The notes: generated by a model from the sequence alone, not told the origin. A stretch of DNA of 13,846 nt from Fragilaria radians (GCA_900642245.1 CAAAJI010000214.1:7961-21806); one strand, 5' to 3'; numbered from the stretch's first letter, positions 1 to 7,399 are shown. Made by a program: numbers and translations.

Positions 1-180
1 TCCTCACCAGTGGCCTTGCCAGTGCCCACACCAGTGTCCTTGCCAGTGCCCACACCAGTGTCCTTGCCAGTGCCCACACCAGTGTCCTTGCAAGTGCCCA
101 CACCAGTGTCCTTGCCAGTGTCCTCACCAGTGGCCTTGCCAGTGCCCACACCAGTGTCCTTGCCAGTCTCCTCACCTGTT
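1..180. repeat. 12-bp tandem repeat, 15 units, with 24-36 bp higher-order structure
   Basis: Fifteen consecutive 12-bp units fill 1-180 exactly. Four unit types are seen: TCCTCACCAGTG, GCCTTGCCAGTG, CCCACACCAGTG and TCCTTGCCAGTG. The last two alternate as a 24-bp repeat, and the three-unit block 1-36 recurs at 121-156. Units are nearly identical (single changes at 92, 168 and 178-180), which points to recent slippage or unequal exchange. The unit length is a multiple of three, so the reading frame is kept. Confidence 0.95.
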
Positions 181-234
181 ACATCTGATAAAACACCTAT
201 ATTTACACCTGTAGTGACACCAATTGTTGGTTAA
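1..234 (+). CDS. Repeat-rich ORF (xxPV tetrapeptide repeats), open at 5' edge, truncated by an LTR
   Basis: The frame is open from the first base, so this is the end of a longer ORF; the first candidate start codon seen (GTG at 10) is not meaningful. Residues 1-60 are fifteen tetrapeptides of the form SSPV, ALPV, PTPV or SLPV, followed by a short non-repetitive tail rich in Thr, Pro and Val. No catalytic domain, signal peptide or membrane segment is visible; Pro/Val/Thr/Ser repeats of this kind occur in extracellular, cell-wall or disordered linker regions, but no function can be assigned. The copia LTR starts at 225, so the last two codons and the TAA stop at 232-234 come from the LTR and not from the host gene. 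The original C-terminus is therefore missing. It could be a separate host gene, or a distant part of the COQ8-like gene downstream on the same strand; the sequence does not decide. Confidence 0.5.
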   Translation, partial: SSPVALPVPTPVSLPVPTPVSLPVPTPVSLQVPTPVSLPVSSPVALPVPTPVSLPVSSPVTSDKTPIFTPVVTPIVG

Positions 235-434
235 GGAGTTCCAAACTAATGATTTTGTTATTGTAAAGACTATCCTAATATCTCTCTTCTCTCTTGTTAT
301 TTTCTTCTTGGTTCCCTATATCACTCCAAAGTAATACTTCAAATTCTTTCATCGGTTGCTATGTCATCATGTTCTCACATTGTCTTAAGTTCTCATATTC
401 TACTCCGAGGATTTTTTAATTTTAATTCCCAACA
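225..434 (-). repeat. 3' LTR of element A
   Basis: On the plus strand this 210-bp block begins TGTTGG and ends CCAACA, a perfect 6-bp terminal inverted repeat typical of copia LTRs. The inner end at 434 abuts a purine-rich tract on the minus strand and then the pol C-terminus, as expected for a 3' LTR. The outer end interrupts the repeat ORF. The five bases outside it (220-224, CCAAT) would be one copy of the target duplication; the partner is not found because the 5' half of the element is missing. The partner LTR is not in the window, so the boundary rests on the terminal repeat and the context. Confidence 0.75.
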
Positions 435-452
435 CACTCTCCTGTCTTCCAC
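435..452 (-). other. Polypurine tract of element A
   Basis: Read on the minus strand, a purine-rich stretch ending CAGGAGAGTG lies directly before the LTR start TGTTGGG. Element C has a closely similar CAGGAGTG at the same place, which supports the role as plus-strand primer. Confidence 0.6.
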
Positions 453-472
453 CGTGATCAACTGATTAACTT

Positions 473-676
473 TCACTTTACCAATAAAAATGGTTTCTTT
501 TCTTCATTTGCATATGCTACGTAAGCATACATCATGAATTGATTTGCAAATGGCAAATTCATAACCTCATCTCTGAATTGTTTAAATTTCCTTTCATGCA
601 ATGGCTTTGTCATATAATCTCCAATCATGTTGTCAGTTGGACAGAATTCAATTTGAATATCACCTTTTTCCTGATA
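473..676 (-). pseudogene. Element A pol C-terminus (end of RNase H)
   Basis: An open minus-strand frame runs from after a TAA at 677-679 to a TGA at 473-475. It carries the copia C-terminal signature: DNMxGDYMTK followed by PLHERKFKQFRDEV, which parallels NNMTADYLTK and the final 20 residues of the RT-RNase H ORF of element C. It extends about 20 residues further than element C after the shared end. There is no start codon of its own, since it is the tail of a polyprotein whose upstream part is decayed. Confidence 0.8.
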
Positions 677-1267
677 TTAAAGTGGCAGGATCTCTTGTTT
701 GAACTCTTTCTTCCATTATTTTCCATTAGTATTGCACTCTTGCTGTCTTGCAGAACAATGCTCCTAGTATCTCCATATCATTGTGCTTCTAAAAATCCTT
801 TGGTCCATAATACAGATCCAATTACATCCAATTCTACTATTTCTGCAGCTGTTGAGCTTCTGGTATTAAATTTCTGTTAACAACTAATGGATATGATTGC
901 TCCACTTCCCATAGTCATTATAGCTCATGTATGACTCTTAAAGTCTGGATGGATAGCAAAGGCTGCATCAATGTGCCATTTTAAGTTTCTCAAACCATCT
1001 GCCTTCTATGTTAACTTATCTTTACTCGTCTGTTTTAAAATTTCATCATTTTAGCCAATTTCATCCAATCATCCTGATTGGGATTCCTCACCCTTGTGTT
1101 TAAATATGCTATCAAGTGACTTACATCAGGTCTTCCTCTCTTGCACAGGAAAAGTCCCTGTGCTGTACTTTTGTGAATTTGCTATGCCATTTCTTTTGAT
1201 CATAATGGACTGGCCTCATTTACCTGAAATAGATTATCATTCCAGGTTGATGTTACTCCTACACCTT
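677..1267 (-). pseudogene. Element A decayed RNase H and RT thumb region
   Basis: No long frame survives, but short minus-strand fragments align in order with element C. At about 930-985 the fragment WHIDAAFAI followed by HPDFKSHT corresponds to WHVDAAFAV and HHDMKSHT, the start of RNase H with its first catalytic Asp. At about 835-880 the fragment NTRSST matches the same motif of element C before the catalytic Glu. Stops and frameshifts separate these pieces. Plus-strand ORFs across this stretch are antisense shadows. Confidence 0.8.
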
Positions 1268-1678
1268 TCAAGTCTTTGTCTGGAAATTCTTTATCATCTT
1301 GTTTACATAGTCAACCGTGTCAATGGTAACCTGTCTTTTGACTGAATAGTCAAGATTCATGCACAGATATTCATGTGTCTTTCCTCTTGTAGTCTTTACT
1401 TCTCCAATAGATCCACCTGTTTGTTTAATCCAAGTAATAAAATCATCAATATGCATTTTGTTGACATGACTCACTTTGAGATCATCAGCATGCGAGGATA
1501 CTCTCATTTGCTCACCATCTACCAGTTTGTTAGCAACACACGGGTCATAAGGGTTAATCTTAAATCCAAATTCGGTTAAGTCCTTAGTAAATCTTCTGTA
1601 GAATAACATGGTTGACGCAAGTAATCCATATATGGTTTTTGTAATATGCACATACGAGATCTTCTTTTCTTTAATCAA
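1268..1678 (-). pseudogene. Element A reverse transcriptase, C-terminal half
   Basis: A 136-codon open frame encodes the palm and connection part of a copia RT. Residues 16-30 (TIYGLL...LFYRRF) match the YGTLQAALLFYK block of element C, INPYDPCVAN at 41-50 is shared with it, and SHADDLKVSH at 62-71 is the catalytic YxDD box in the HxDDLK form. The first ten or so residues (KEKK) derive from a point about 110 residues further upstream in the protein: an internal deletion joins the two and removes the block with the first catalytic Asp (DIPNAF in element C). The product could not be an active polymerase. Confidence 0.88.
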
Positions 1679-1762
1679 TGATCTAAAGCTCTCTTTCTTT
1701 CAGTTGGAGTGAGCTTCTTCCTGCTTCTCCAAATTGTTTCATTCCTTTGTTTAAACTGTATG
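1679..1762 (-). pseudogene. Element A RT N-terminal remnant with a small deletion
   Basis: Between the linker ORF and the RT half, minus-strand fragments TYSLNKGMKQFG and TPTERKRALD match ETYGLNKGLKHFG and MTKSEREKALD of element C. In element C these are separated by about 25 residues that are missing here, so a further short deletion lies near 1715-1725. Frames shift within the stretch. Confidence 0.7.
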
Positions 1763-2047
1763 TTACCACAAATTGGTTTCATATTCTTCTTTTGTTATTT
1801 TAATTCTCTTGTTGAATTCATCCATGATGATAGCTAGGATCTTTGCTTCATCCTCTGCATATTCCATCTCCTGGGTTCTATCAGCTATTTGACTGTAATT
1901 TTCTCCAACATAATTCAAGTACTTTGCAGTTGGTTTGGCCGTTCTGGCTGATCTTCTCATTTGCTGAGGTTGTGGTGCTGGAACTGGAATTTCATCTTCC
2001 TCATTTTCACTTTCTTCATGAGAGTGTTGAAACTTTGAATCCTGCAT
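1763..2047 (-). pseudogene. Element A integrase-RT linker
   Basis: A 94-residue open frame holds an acidic stretch (ESENEEDE), a Pro/Gln run and the basic motif MRRSARTAKPTAKYLN. Copia pol linkers end in just such an R-S/G-R-x-x-x-P motif before RT; element C has RTRSGREIRQPSKL. The nominal ATG at 2047 lies in the remnant of the integrase core, read out of phase. It is a piece of polyprotein, not a gene. The residues after the linker correspond to the region before the RT fingers. Confidence 0.8.
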
Positions 2048-2051
2048 TGTT

Positions 2052-2553
2052 CTATATTTTTATTATGTTCTTTAAAGCATTTTTGTATGTTTCCATGGTC
2101 CTCTCTGGTATCCATACAATTGTTCTGTATTTTATTCTCTTGTAGATAGTGGATAAAAATAGCATTCCAAAGACTGTATCAAAGCATAGGTCCGCATTTC
2201 TCTGAGAATTTATTAAATCTGGAGGTATATTCACCATGTTCTGAACTGCTGGGGATGGTTTCCTTATTGTTGTTTTGCCTTTAATGCTTGCCATATCCTT
2301 TCCATCAATGTTTTCTGCTAGGTCCCCATCTGATGTAGTTACTGGACAATTTGTGATGGTGTTCATCCTAAGGATTGCAGTAAGGTCTTGGATTGTTGGA
2401 CATCCCAATGTATGCAATAGCATTCTGGCTTTCTTAGCTCTTTCAATTTCCTTGTTGGTATGAAAAGCTTTGTTTTCTTCCACTGCCTTCACCATAACTG
2501 CCTGTTCATTCTTGTTCTTTAGGTGCTTTGGCTTGTAGTAGTATAGACAATGA
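2052..2553 (-). pseudogene. Element A integrase N-terminal part, internally deleted
   Basis: The frame is open upstream of the ATG at 2495 to about 2548, where LYYYKPKH matches LYIYKPTY of element C. It continues through a region equivalent to the integrase N-terminus and the KGKTT motif, then LCFD (first catalytic Asp) and VWIPERTMETYKNALKNI. A TAG at 2052-2054 interrupts it. A few codons later, after AGFKV, sequence jumps to the acidic linker, so the second catalytic Asp, the Glu and the C-terminal domain (over 180 residues in element C) are deleted. The upstream edge near 2553 is the junction with element B. Confidence 0.85.
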
Positions 2554-2554
2554 A

Positions 2555-2612
2555 TCCGAGGGTGTGATTTTGGAAGAGATTAATGAAGTAAGTGATGAAT
2601 ATGACAAAACGG
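2555..2612 (+). repeat. Left copy of the end repeat of element B
   Basis: This stretch, with the core GTGATTTTGGAAGAGATTAA, recurs in direct orientation at 7103-7160. The protein frame reads GVILEEINEVSD in both copies. It marks the point of circular permutation in the pol linker. Confidence 0.85.
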
Positions 2613-2921
2613 AAGAAAAAAGTGGACAAAGAGAATAAGACAACTAGATCTGGTAGAGCTGTTTGTCGACCTGGAAGGTATCGTGAAGAATTTGAAGGGT
2701 TGAATTTTGAAAGAAATGATTTTTTTGAGGAATTTCAAGACTATACTCAAGAGTTCAATTTAGTCGGTGCTGGAATTGGGGAGGGTATTCAGCATACAGA
2801 TGAGTTACACGTTTTGAAATTTGAAGATGCAATGCAAAGTGAGGATAAAGACAAAGGGAAAGAAGCCATTGAAGCGGAGTTTAAGCAAATGATTGACAAT
2901 AAAGTGTGGGTTCCAATTTAA
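2592..2921 (+). pseudogene. Element B linker and RT N-terminal edge
   Basis: The frame carries KTTRSGRAVCRPGRYREEF, the basic R-S-G-R-x-x-x-P linker motif that precedes RT in copia pol, then an acidic helix-like region and the KGKEAIEAEFKQMIDNKVW block that opens the RT domain (typically an Ala/Glu-rich helix followed by a Trp). A TAA at 2919-2921 ends it, and the protein continues in the next frame. The nominal start at 2592 is GTG and follows a one-base shift relative to the VILEEINEVSD frame, so no genuine start exists here. Confidence 0.8.
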
Positions 2922-3324
2922 AGTTGACAAATTACCTGAAAATTCGAAGATCTTGGGCAGCACATGGGCCATGAAAAAGAAGGCAAATGGTCAAGTTAGG
3001 GCTCGTATTACTGCCAGAGGATTTCTTCAGGAGGATGGAGTGCATTATGACAGCAATTCAATAGCGGCACCAGTCACTAATGAAACAACAGTCAAAATTG
3101 TATTAACATTGATTACAATGGCCAATTGGGATGTACAAGTCATTGATGTTAAGGGAGCTTTTTTGAAAGAGCAATTTTCAGATGATGAAAGTTTATATTT
3201 ACGTGTGCCTGAAGGATTTGAGGATAAGTATGAAAATGATGTAGTCTCACGCTTACAAAGAACTATTTATGGTTTAAAACAAGCGGCAATTGCATTTTGG
3301 AAAGAATTGCTAACCGCCTTTTGA
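2893..3324 (+). pseudogene. Element B reverse transcriptase, fingers and palm
   Basis: A 143-codon frame holds STWAMKKKANGQVRARITARGF (residues 23-44, a conserved copia RT block), the motif VIDVKGAFL with the first catalytic Asp at residue 85, YLRVPEGFE and TIYGLKQAAIAFWKEL (124-139). These are diagnostic of Ty1/copia RT and are typical of diatom elements in this form. The nominal start is a TTG, so the frame is simply the continuation of the previous fragment after a shift. A TGA at 3322-3324 ends it just before the fragment that leads to the catalytic DD box. Confidence 0.9.
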
Positions 3325-3771
3325 GCGATGGGATTTAAAAGAGTGATATGGACCCATGTTTATATTTCAAAAATACAGATAATGGATTGGTTATTTGGAT
3401 TTCATGGGTTGACAATTGTCTTTTAGTTGGTCATTGAGATGAAGTTAAAAATTATCATAAGATGATGAATGAGTATTTTTATTGTGACAATGTTAGAGAA
3501 TTAAAGGAGTGGTTGTAAAATTGAGAGAAAAATGGATCAAAAATTGTTGGTGATTTCACAACCGGTAATTATACAAAGTTTTATTGATGAATTCTCTATC
3601 ATTTCTAATAACAAAATTGAAACTCCTGCATTGAGTGGTGAACTATTTAGTCCAGTTTCCAGTGGAGATGAGCTGAATGAGAGGGGATAGAAGCGGTATA
3701 GGACAGGCGTCGGCAAATTGCTGTAGTTTTTGAGGTTGACTTGACCCGATATATTAAACATTACTCGCAAA
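3325..3771 (+). pseudogene. Element B decayed RT palm/thumb
   Basis: No long frame survives, but DPCLYFKN at about 3350-3375 and WISWVDNCLLVG at about 3399-3425 mark the RT active site. The expected second Asp of the catalytic pair is AAT (Asn) at 3414-3416, a change that would inactivate the enzyme. Further on, IETPALSG (about 3620) and a YRTGVGKLL-like block (about 3700-3725), followed by a PDI motif, correspond to the region between RT and RNase H. Several stops and shifts separate these pieces. A minus-strand ORF over this stretch is a shadow. Confidence 0.82.
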
Positions 3772-4128
3772 TTGTTGAGACATTTTTCAAAAGCAAATGA
3801 AGCACATTTGAAAGCAATGAGGAGAGTGATGACTTTTTGTGTCAATACAATTGATAGTGGATTGTGTGTGAGACCTAAAGGTGAGTGGAATGGTTTTCCA
3901 AACACAATTTTCGAATTTATGGGAGTATCCGATTCCAATTATGCAAAAGATAAATTTGTGAGTGGACATGTTGTGTTTTTGAGCGATGTATTGGTCTCTA
4001 CACGAAGCAAAATGCAAGAATGCGTCACATTATCCGTCACAGAAGTAGAATTGATGGCAGTTGTCAGTTGCATTCAGGATATGACTTACATTAAAAATGT
4101 AATCGGTTCAATGGGTCTTAAAGTTTGA
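3772..4128 (+). pseudogene. Element B RNase H, main part
   Basis: The fragment begins HFSKANEAHLKAMRRVM, the copia block just before RNase H. It continues with VSDSNYAKD (first catalytic Asp at about residue 53), SGHVVFL, VSTRSKMQECVTLSVTEVEL (catalytic Glu) and MTYIKNVIGSMGLKV. A TGA at 4126-4128 interrupts it; the same frame then resumes with EIQVDNKGAKDL, which holds the third acidic residue. The order and spacing are those of a complete RNase H, but the frame is broken here and again near 4230. Confidence 0.88.
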
Positions 4129-4370
4129 TTGCCTATGGAAATTCAAGTTGACAATAAAGGAGCCAAAGATCTTATTAAGAATTGGAGTGTTGGAGGCAGG
4201 ACAAGACACATTGGAGTCAGATCAAATTATTGCAAGAGCTGAAAGAAAAGGGTGTCATGAAAATTATTTGGATTTCTTTGAAAGAAGATGTGGCTGATAT
4301 TTTGACAAAGAATCTTCCTTTGATTGATTATAAGAGACACACTCAAGCACTTGGAATTATCAATATTTAG
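4129..4370 (+). pseudogene. Element B RNase H C-terminus and pol end
   Basis: After the TGA at 4126-4128 the frame reads EIQVDNKGAKDL and GGRTRHIGVRSNY, the RNase H Asp and the R-T-R-H motif that closes the domain. A one-base shift then leads to ELKEKGVMKIIWIS, ADILTKNLP and the terminal TAG at 4368-4370. D-x-L-T-K is the usual C-terminal signature of copia pol. This is the true end of the element B polyprotein and lies a short distance before the LTR. Confidence 0.85.
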
Positions 4371-4392
4371 TTGATGGTCGCTCCGGCAAGGA

Positions 4393-4620
4393 TGTAGTTT
4401 TTAGAGCGAACCCTAAAATGGCGCGTAGACATTTGGAGAACAGTTAGAGTTTTAGGATTTTTAAGAAATCGAACGAAATTAGAAATTCGACAAGAAGATG
4501 ACTAAGTTATCATTTAATCTACTATTAGGATTACAATTTGAGAAGTTATAAATGTATATTATAGTAATTAGTCTATAGAGCTAGAGTTGCCTTAGCATAC
4601 TTGGAAGTATTAATGTGACA
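4393..4620 (+). repeat. Probable single LTR of element B
   Basis: The LTR must lie between the pol end (4370) and the gag start (4715). A candidate begins TGTAG at 4393, after the purine-rich CGGCAAGGA, and ends TGTGACA at 4620, giving TG...CA termini and a length of 228 bp. There is no second copy in the window, so neither end can be checked, and the terminal inverted repeat is only about 3 bp. The stretch is very AT-rich and holds no ORF. No primer binding site was recognised in the following leader (4621-4714). Confidence 0.45.
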
Positions 4621-4714
4621 ACCTAGCGTAAAAATCAAGCTGTCGGAAGAGCTTGCAAGTGAAGAGTATAGAAAAGAGTGTGAAAAAAGAGTAAGAAGAG
4701 ATTACAAAATAAAA

Positions 4715-5068
4715 ATGAATGCAGAAGTTCAAGATAGGGGTGGTAAGATCCCAAGATTTAACGGAGAAGCAAAGAATTTTGCGATGTGATAGAAAAAGTT
4801 TTTGGCATACGCGGCCATGTCAAGATTCAAGGACATGTTAAAGGAAGATAGAGACAAACACTTACCAGAGAAAGAGGTGAGTGATGATGAAGTTCAAAAT
4901 GAATTGACAAAAGAACAACAAACCGCTATTAAGAAGAATGAGATTGCAATGGCAAGTTTTTCAATTGTGTTCACAACCGAGAAAGCTATGAATATCATTT
5001 ATTCTTCCTGTAATGAAAATTGGCCTGAAGGGGATGCCTATTTAGTGGTTCCGGAGTTAATGAAGTGA
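4715..5068 (+). pseudogene. Element B gag, N-terminal part
   Basis: An ATG at 4715 starts a frame with KIPRFNGEAKNFAM, then two adjacent stops (TGA TAG, 4787-4792), then KKFLAYAAMSRFKDML. Copia Gag proteins open with a block of this type (F-x-G-x-x-x-x-x-W-x-x-K), so the TGA stands about where a Trp is expected and would be a one-base G-to-A change. The rest is helical and charged (KEVSDDEVQNELTKEQQ), ending in VVPELMK before a TGA at 5066-5068. The capsid-like region continues for a while in the same frame (YQPLDTVSKIEM). Confidence 0.8.
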
Positions 5069-5579
5069 TATCAACCTCTAGATACTGTATCGAAAATTGA
5101 AATGCATCAATGATTGTTGAGAATTAACATGAAGAGAGGCATGGATCCGTCCATATTGCTCAAAACTCTCACATCCATTCAAAATCAGTTTTTTGGGACC
5201 AGGGAAGCGTTTACCTGCAGATGAAATCATTGCTATAGTGTTAGATGTAGCAACAGAAGAGTATAGACCATGACTTACCGTTGAACAAGAGCTAAGGGGT
5301 GATAATTTGACCGTCAAATATTTGGAGAGAGCCACGATTGAAGAGTATAGACAGTTTACAAGGGCTCAATTTTGCAAGGATACAAGTGAAGGAGAGCTTT
5401 TGTTATTTCAATTTCCAGGCTCTTGTTATAATTGTGGTAAATCAGGTCATAGGGCCAATGAATCTCTGAATGAAAGCACTTCCAACAAAGGAACCAAGAA
5501 AAAGAGTAGCAGTGAAGGTAAATTTCAAGGAAAATGCGGAACATGCAGATTAAAAGGTCATAGGAGTAAAGATTGTTAG
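5069..5579 (+). pseudogene. Element B gag, C-terminal part with two CCHC zinc knuckles
   Basis: After a stop-interrupted stretch, a shifted frame reads PADEIIAIVLDVATEEYRP, a stop, LTVEQELRGDNL and then YRQFTRAQFCKD. Two nucleocapsid zinc knuckles follow. The first, CYNCGKSGHRANES (from 5424), has Ser (TCT, 5463-5465) where the last Cys is expected; the second, CGTCRLKGHRSKDC (5535-5576), keeps the full CX2CX4HX4C pattern. A TAG at 5577-5579 follows it at once, and the same frame resumes as a basic Lys-rich stretch. Zinc knuckles bind RNA during packaging. Confidence 0.85.
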
Positions 5580-5960
5580 AGCAAAGAGGAAAACAAGGAT
5601 AAATGGCCTGCAAATTGGAAGAAAAGAAGTCAAGAGAAGGCAGCAAGAACTGTCAAGAAGAACAAAAAAGCCAAAGAAAAGTCAATAGAATTTGGATGGG
5701 TGAATGACGATATGGAGGAATTACTCACCAATTCTAATTTATGGATAGCTGATACAGGAGCTACCGTTCATTCAACTTCAAACAAGTCATTGTCAAGTGA
5801 TTGGGTAGAAGAGAATGACACCATCATTGTCATGGGCAACGGTCAAAAAGAAGATGCCGTGTTAAAAGGAAGTGTGAAAGGTGAAGTGTTGGATTCAAAA
5901 GGAAAGTCACAAGGAAATATAATCCTTTCCGATGTCATGTCCATTCCAAATGGAAGATAG
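5580..5960 (+). pseudogene. Element B protease region
   Basis: The gag frame continues through a Lys-rich spacer (KKNKKAKEK) into GWVNDDMEELL and WIADTGATVHSTSNKS, where DTGA (from 5751) is the aspartic protease active site in its usual copia context. Downstream VMGNGQKEDAV, GEVLDSKG and NIILSDVMSIPNGR match the body of the protease up to a TAG at 5958-5960. A retroviral-type aspartic protease works as a dimer to cut the Gag-Pol precursor. The frame is the same as in the preceding gag fragment, as expected for a single polyprotein. Confidence 0.88.
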
Positions 5961-6482
5961 AACCTTATCAGTGTCACAAAAATCATGAAACAAGGATGGA
6001 AATTAGAAGGAAATGGTGATGGAATGTCTCTATCCCATGGAAATAAAAATTTACCTTCAATAAGAAAATTCACACAACAAAAGGGCTTCTTTATGCTGTT
6101 GAGATCAAACCAAGGCAGGAGATGTTGGCTAGTGCTTTAGAGTCTTCAAAGATTACCAATGAAATTACATTTTTAGATGCTAATTGTTGATTGGGTCATT
6201 TATCTGTTTGTCAGACAAAAGAAGTGTCAAAACATTTAGGTTGGAGATTAAATGCCAAAGTTTAGCAATGGTGCAAAAAGGTAAACAGAAAAGTGTGTCA
6301 AAGAAGAGCAATCATGTTGTTTCTGAAAAGGTTGGTGAACAATTATTTTTGGATATCGCTGCAGTTTTGAAGAAACTGATTCGGATGCCTCCGTAGAATC
6401 TACACGAAAGGGATACTGGAGAATTATTGTTGATTAGGCATCTCAATTTAAAGCATCCAATTTCTTTGTTACTAAAAAGGAT
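5961..6482 (+). pseudogene. Element B integrase N-terminal region, decayed
   Basis: After the TAG the frame reads NLISVTKIMKQGWKLEGNG, the junction between protease and integrase. A shifted fragment near 6190-6240 gives LGHLSVCQTKEVSKHL, which holds the His of the HHCC zinc-binding domain, and the frame beginning at 6184 holds KKSNHVVSEKVGEQLFLDIA with the first catalytic Asp of the DDE core at 6352-6354. Stops break the stretch at several places, for instance 6187-6189 (TGA) in the HHCC region and 6394-6396 (TAG) after the Asp. Confidence 0.78.
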
Positions 6483-6728
6483 ATGATCAAACCGACTTGT
6501 GAGAAATTATTTGAATGGAAGAATGATGGGAAACTTATGAAGTATTTTAGGTGCGACAATGGGGGTGAGAACCGTGGGCTTAAGAACAAATTGTACAGTT
6601 TGGATTGGAAATTTCTAATTAAGTTCGAATTTACTGGTCGCGACACCCCCCAAAGAAATTATTTAGCAGAGGTTTCGTTAACTACGATTGTCGGGAGAGG
6701 AAGGGCCATAATGAGTGCAGCACATTAG
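6483..6728 (+). pseudogene. Element B integrase catalytic core
   Basis: The fragment begins MIKPTCEKLFEWKNDGKLMKY and contains FRCDNGGEN, with the second catalytic Asp at 6555-6557. It then reads IKFEFTGRDTPQRNYLAEV, where the Glu is the third residue of the DDE triad. G-R-D-T-P-Q-x-N is the conserved approach to that Glu in diatom-type copia. GRGRAIMSAAH follows, then a TAG at 6726-6728. The integrase would insert the cDNA into the genome. The core keeps its acidic residues, though the protein as a whole is broken. Confidence 0.88.
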
Positions 6729-7160
6729 TGATGGCTGAAGTTCAAGGAGAACTTAAAACCCGAATTGAATATTGGGATGGCAAATTACCTAGATTTTGTC
6801 AACATTTAAGGAAGTGGGGCAAAGCAGGTGTTGTGAAATTGTGAACTGCGACAACCCAAAGATTATGATCATGGTAAAGTTTGCATGTTTGTGGGCTATA
6901 GTCTCGATCATAATGGAGATACTCTACGTATGTGGGATCCCGATACAAAAAGGGTGCACCTAAGTAGTGATATTGTTTGGCTAAACAAGATGTTCTTTGC
7001 ATCTAAAGTTGACTATGTTGACAAGCCCTTTGTAACAAGTATTTGTGAATCGAAAATTGGCAACAAGAACCAAATAAATGAAAAACTGCATTCAGACCAC
7101 AAATCCAAGGGAGTGATTTTGGAAGAGATTAATGAAGTAAGTGACAAATATTACAAAACG
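6729..7160 (+). pseudogene. Element B integrase C-terminal region and start of linker
   Basis: After decayed sequence, the fragment from about 6880 reads GKVCMFVGYSLDHNGDTLRMWDPDTKRVHLSSDIVWLNKMFF. This is the conserved copia integrase C-terminal block (G-x-x-x-x-F-V-G-Y, then R-x-x-W-x-P-x-T and S-x-D-I-x-W-L). It passes into an acidic or charged linker and ends with GVILEEINEVSDKYYKTK, the stretch duplicated at the left end of the element. The frame runs to a TGA at 7194-7196, but homology with the left copy ends at about 7160. Confidence 0.85.
7103..7160 (+). repeat. Right copy of the end repeat of element B
   Basis: Direct repeat of 2555-2612, differing at about seven of 58 positions. 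Beyond 7160 the two flanks are unrelated, and before 7103 only scattered similarity remains. Confidence 0.85.
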
Positions 7161-7234
7161 AAATATGAATATTACATCCATGCTTGTATCAAATGAAGAA
7201 ATATCCACATCAACAATATACAAGATCCTAATAA
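7161..7234. other. Junction between element B and the COQ8-like gene
   Basis: This AT-rich stretch is neither recognisable element B nor clearly coding. An ATG at 7193 is in phase with the gene that follows, but two stops (TAA TAA, 7229-7234) lie between. It may be host DNA, perhaps decayed 5' coding sequence or an intron, or unrecognised element sequence. Confidence 0.4.
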
Positions 7235-7363
7235 AAAATATTGGAATCAAATTTCCATAGCCTTACTGACAAAAAGGGAGACTCTAAATCCCACAAAACC
7301 ATCCTCAATAATAGTCACCATTCTTATCCCACAACAGAACAACAGGAGCCAAACAATGTCAAG

Positions 7364-7399
7364 AATTCCTCTTCCAATTCCTCTTCCAATTCTTCTTCC
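7364..7399 (+). repeat. 12-bp tandem repeat (three units) encoding NSSS
   Basis: AATTCCTCTTCC occurs three times in a row with one change in the last unit. It lies in frame and encodes three Asn-Ser-Ser-Ser repeats in the linker of the COQ8-like gene. Confidence 0.9.

Larger units (their letters stand above)
225..2553 (-). mobile_element. Element A: truncated, decayed Ty1/copia retrotransposon
   Basis: On the minus strand one reads, in copia order, an integrase N-terminal part (2553-2052), the pol linker (2047-1763), the second half of an RT (1678-1268), a decayed RNase H, a pol C-terminus (676-473), a purine-rich tract and an LTR beginning TGTTGGG at 434. Element C has the same order and similar protein motifs (HxDDLK RT box, KGKTT integrase motif), so A and C belong to one lineage, though their LTRs look unrelated. 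Gag, protease, the zinc knuckle and the 5' LTR are absent: homology stops near 2553, where plus-strand element B starts. Internal deletions also remove most of the integrase core and the first RT catalytic Asp. The copy cannot be autonomous. Confidence 0.9.
2554..7160 (+). mobile_element. Element B: circularly permuted Ty1/copia element with one internal LTR
   Basis: The plus-strand block reads linker (2554-2750), RT (2750-3540), RNase H (3770-4370), LTR and leader (about 4393-4714), gag (4715-5579), protease (5700-5960), integrase (5961-7050) and linker again (7050-7160). A normal element would run LTR-gag-protease-integrase-RT-RNase H-LTR, so the order is rotated, with each domain present once. 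The two ends overlap: 2555-2612 and 7103-7160 align over about 58 bp with about seven mismatches. All frames are broken by stops and shifts. Its RT (YGLKQAA, WVDNCLLVG) differs clearly from A and C. A one-LTR circle that re-entered the genome, or a truncated tandem pair sharing an LTR, would give this order. Confidence 0.75.

Noticed and set aside
1..180. CRISPR-like array
   Set aside because: There are no unique spacers; this is a continuous in-frame 12-bp tandem repeat.
539..1345. Plus-strand ORFs of 80-113 residues over the left element
   Set aside because: They lie antisense to recognisable copia pol fragments (RNase H, RT) and show no domain of their own.
4621..4714. Self-priming site in element B like that of element C
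   Set aside because: I found no complement of the bases following the probable LTR end within that LTR, and the LTR end itself is uncertain.
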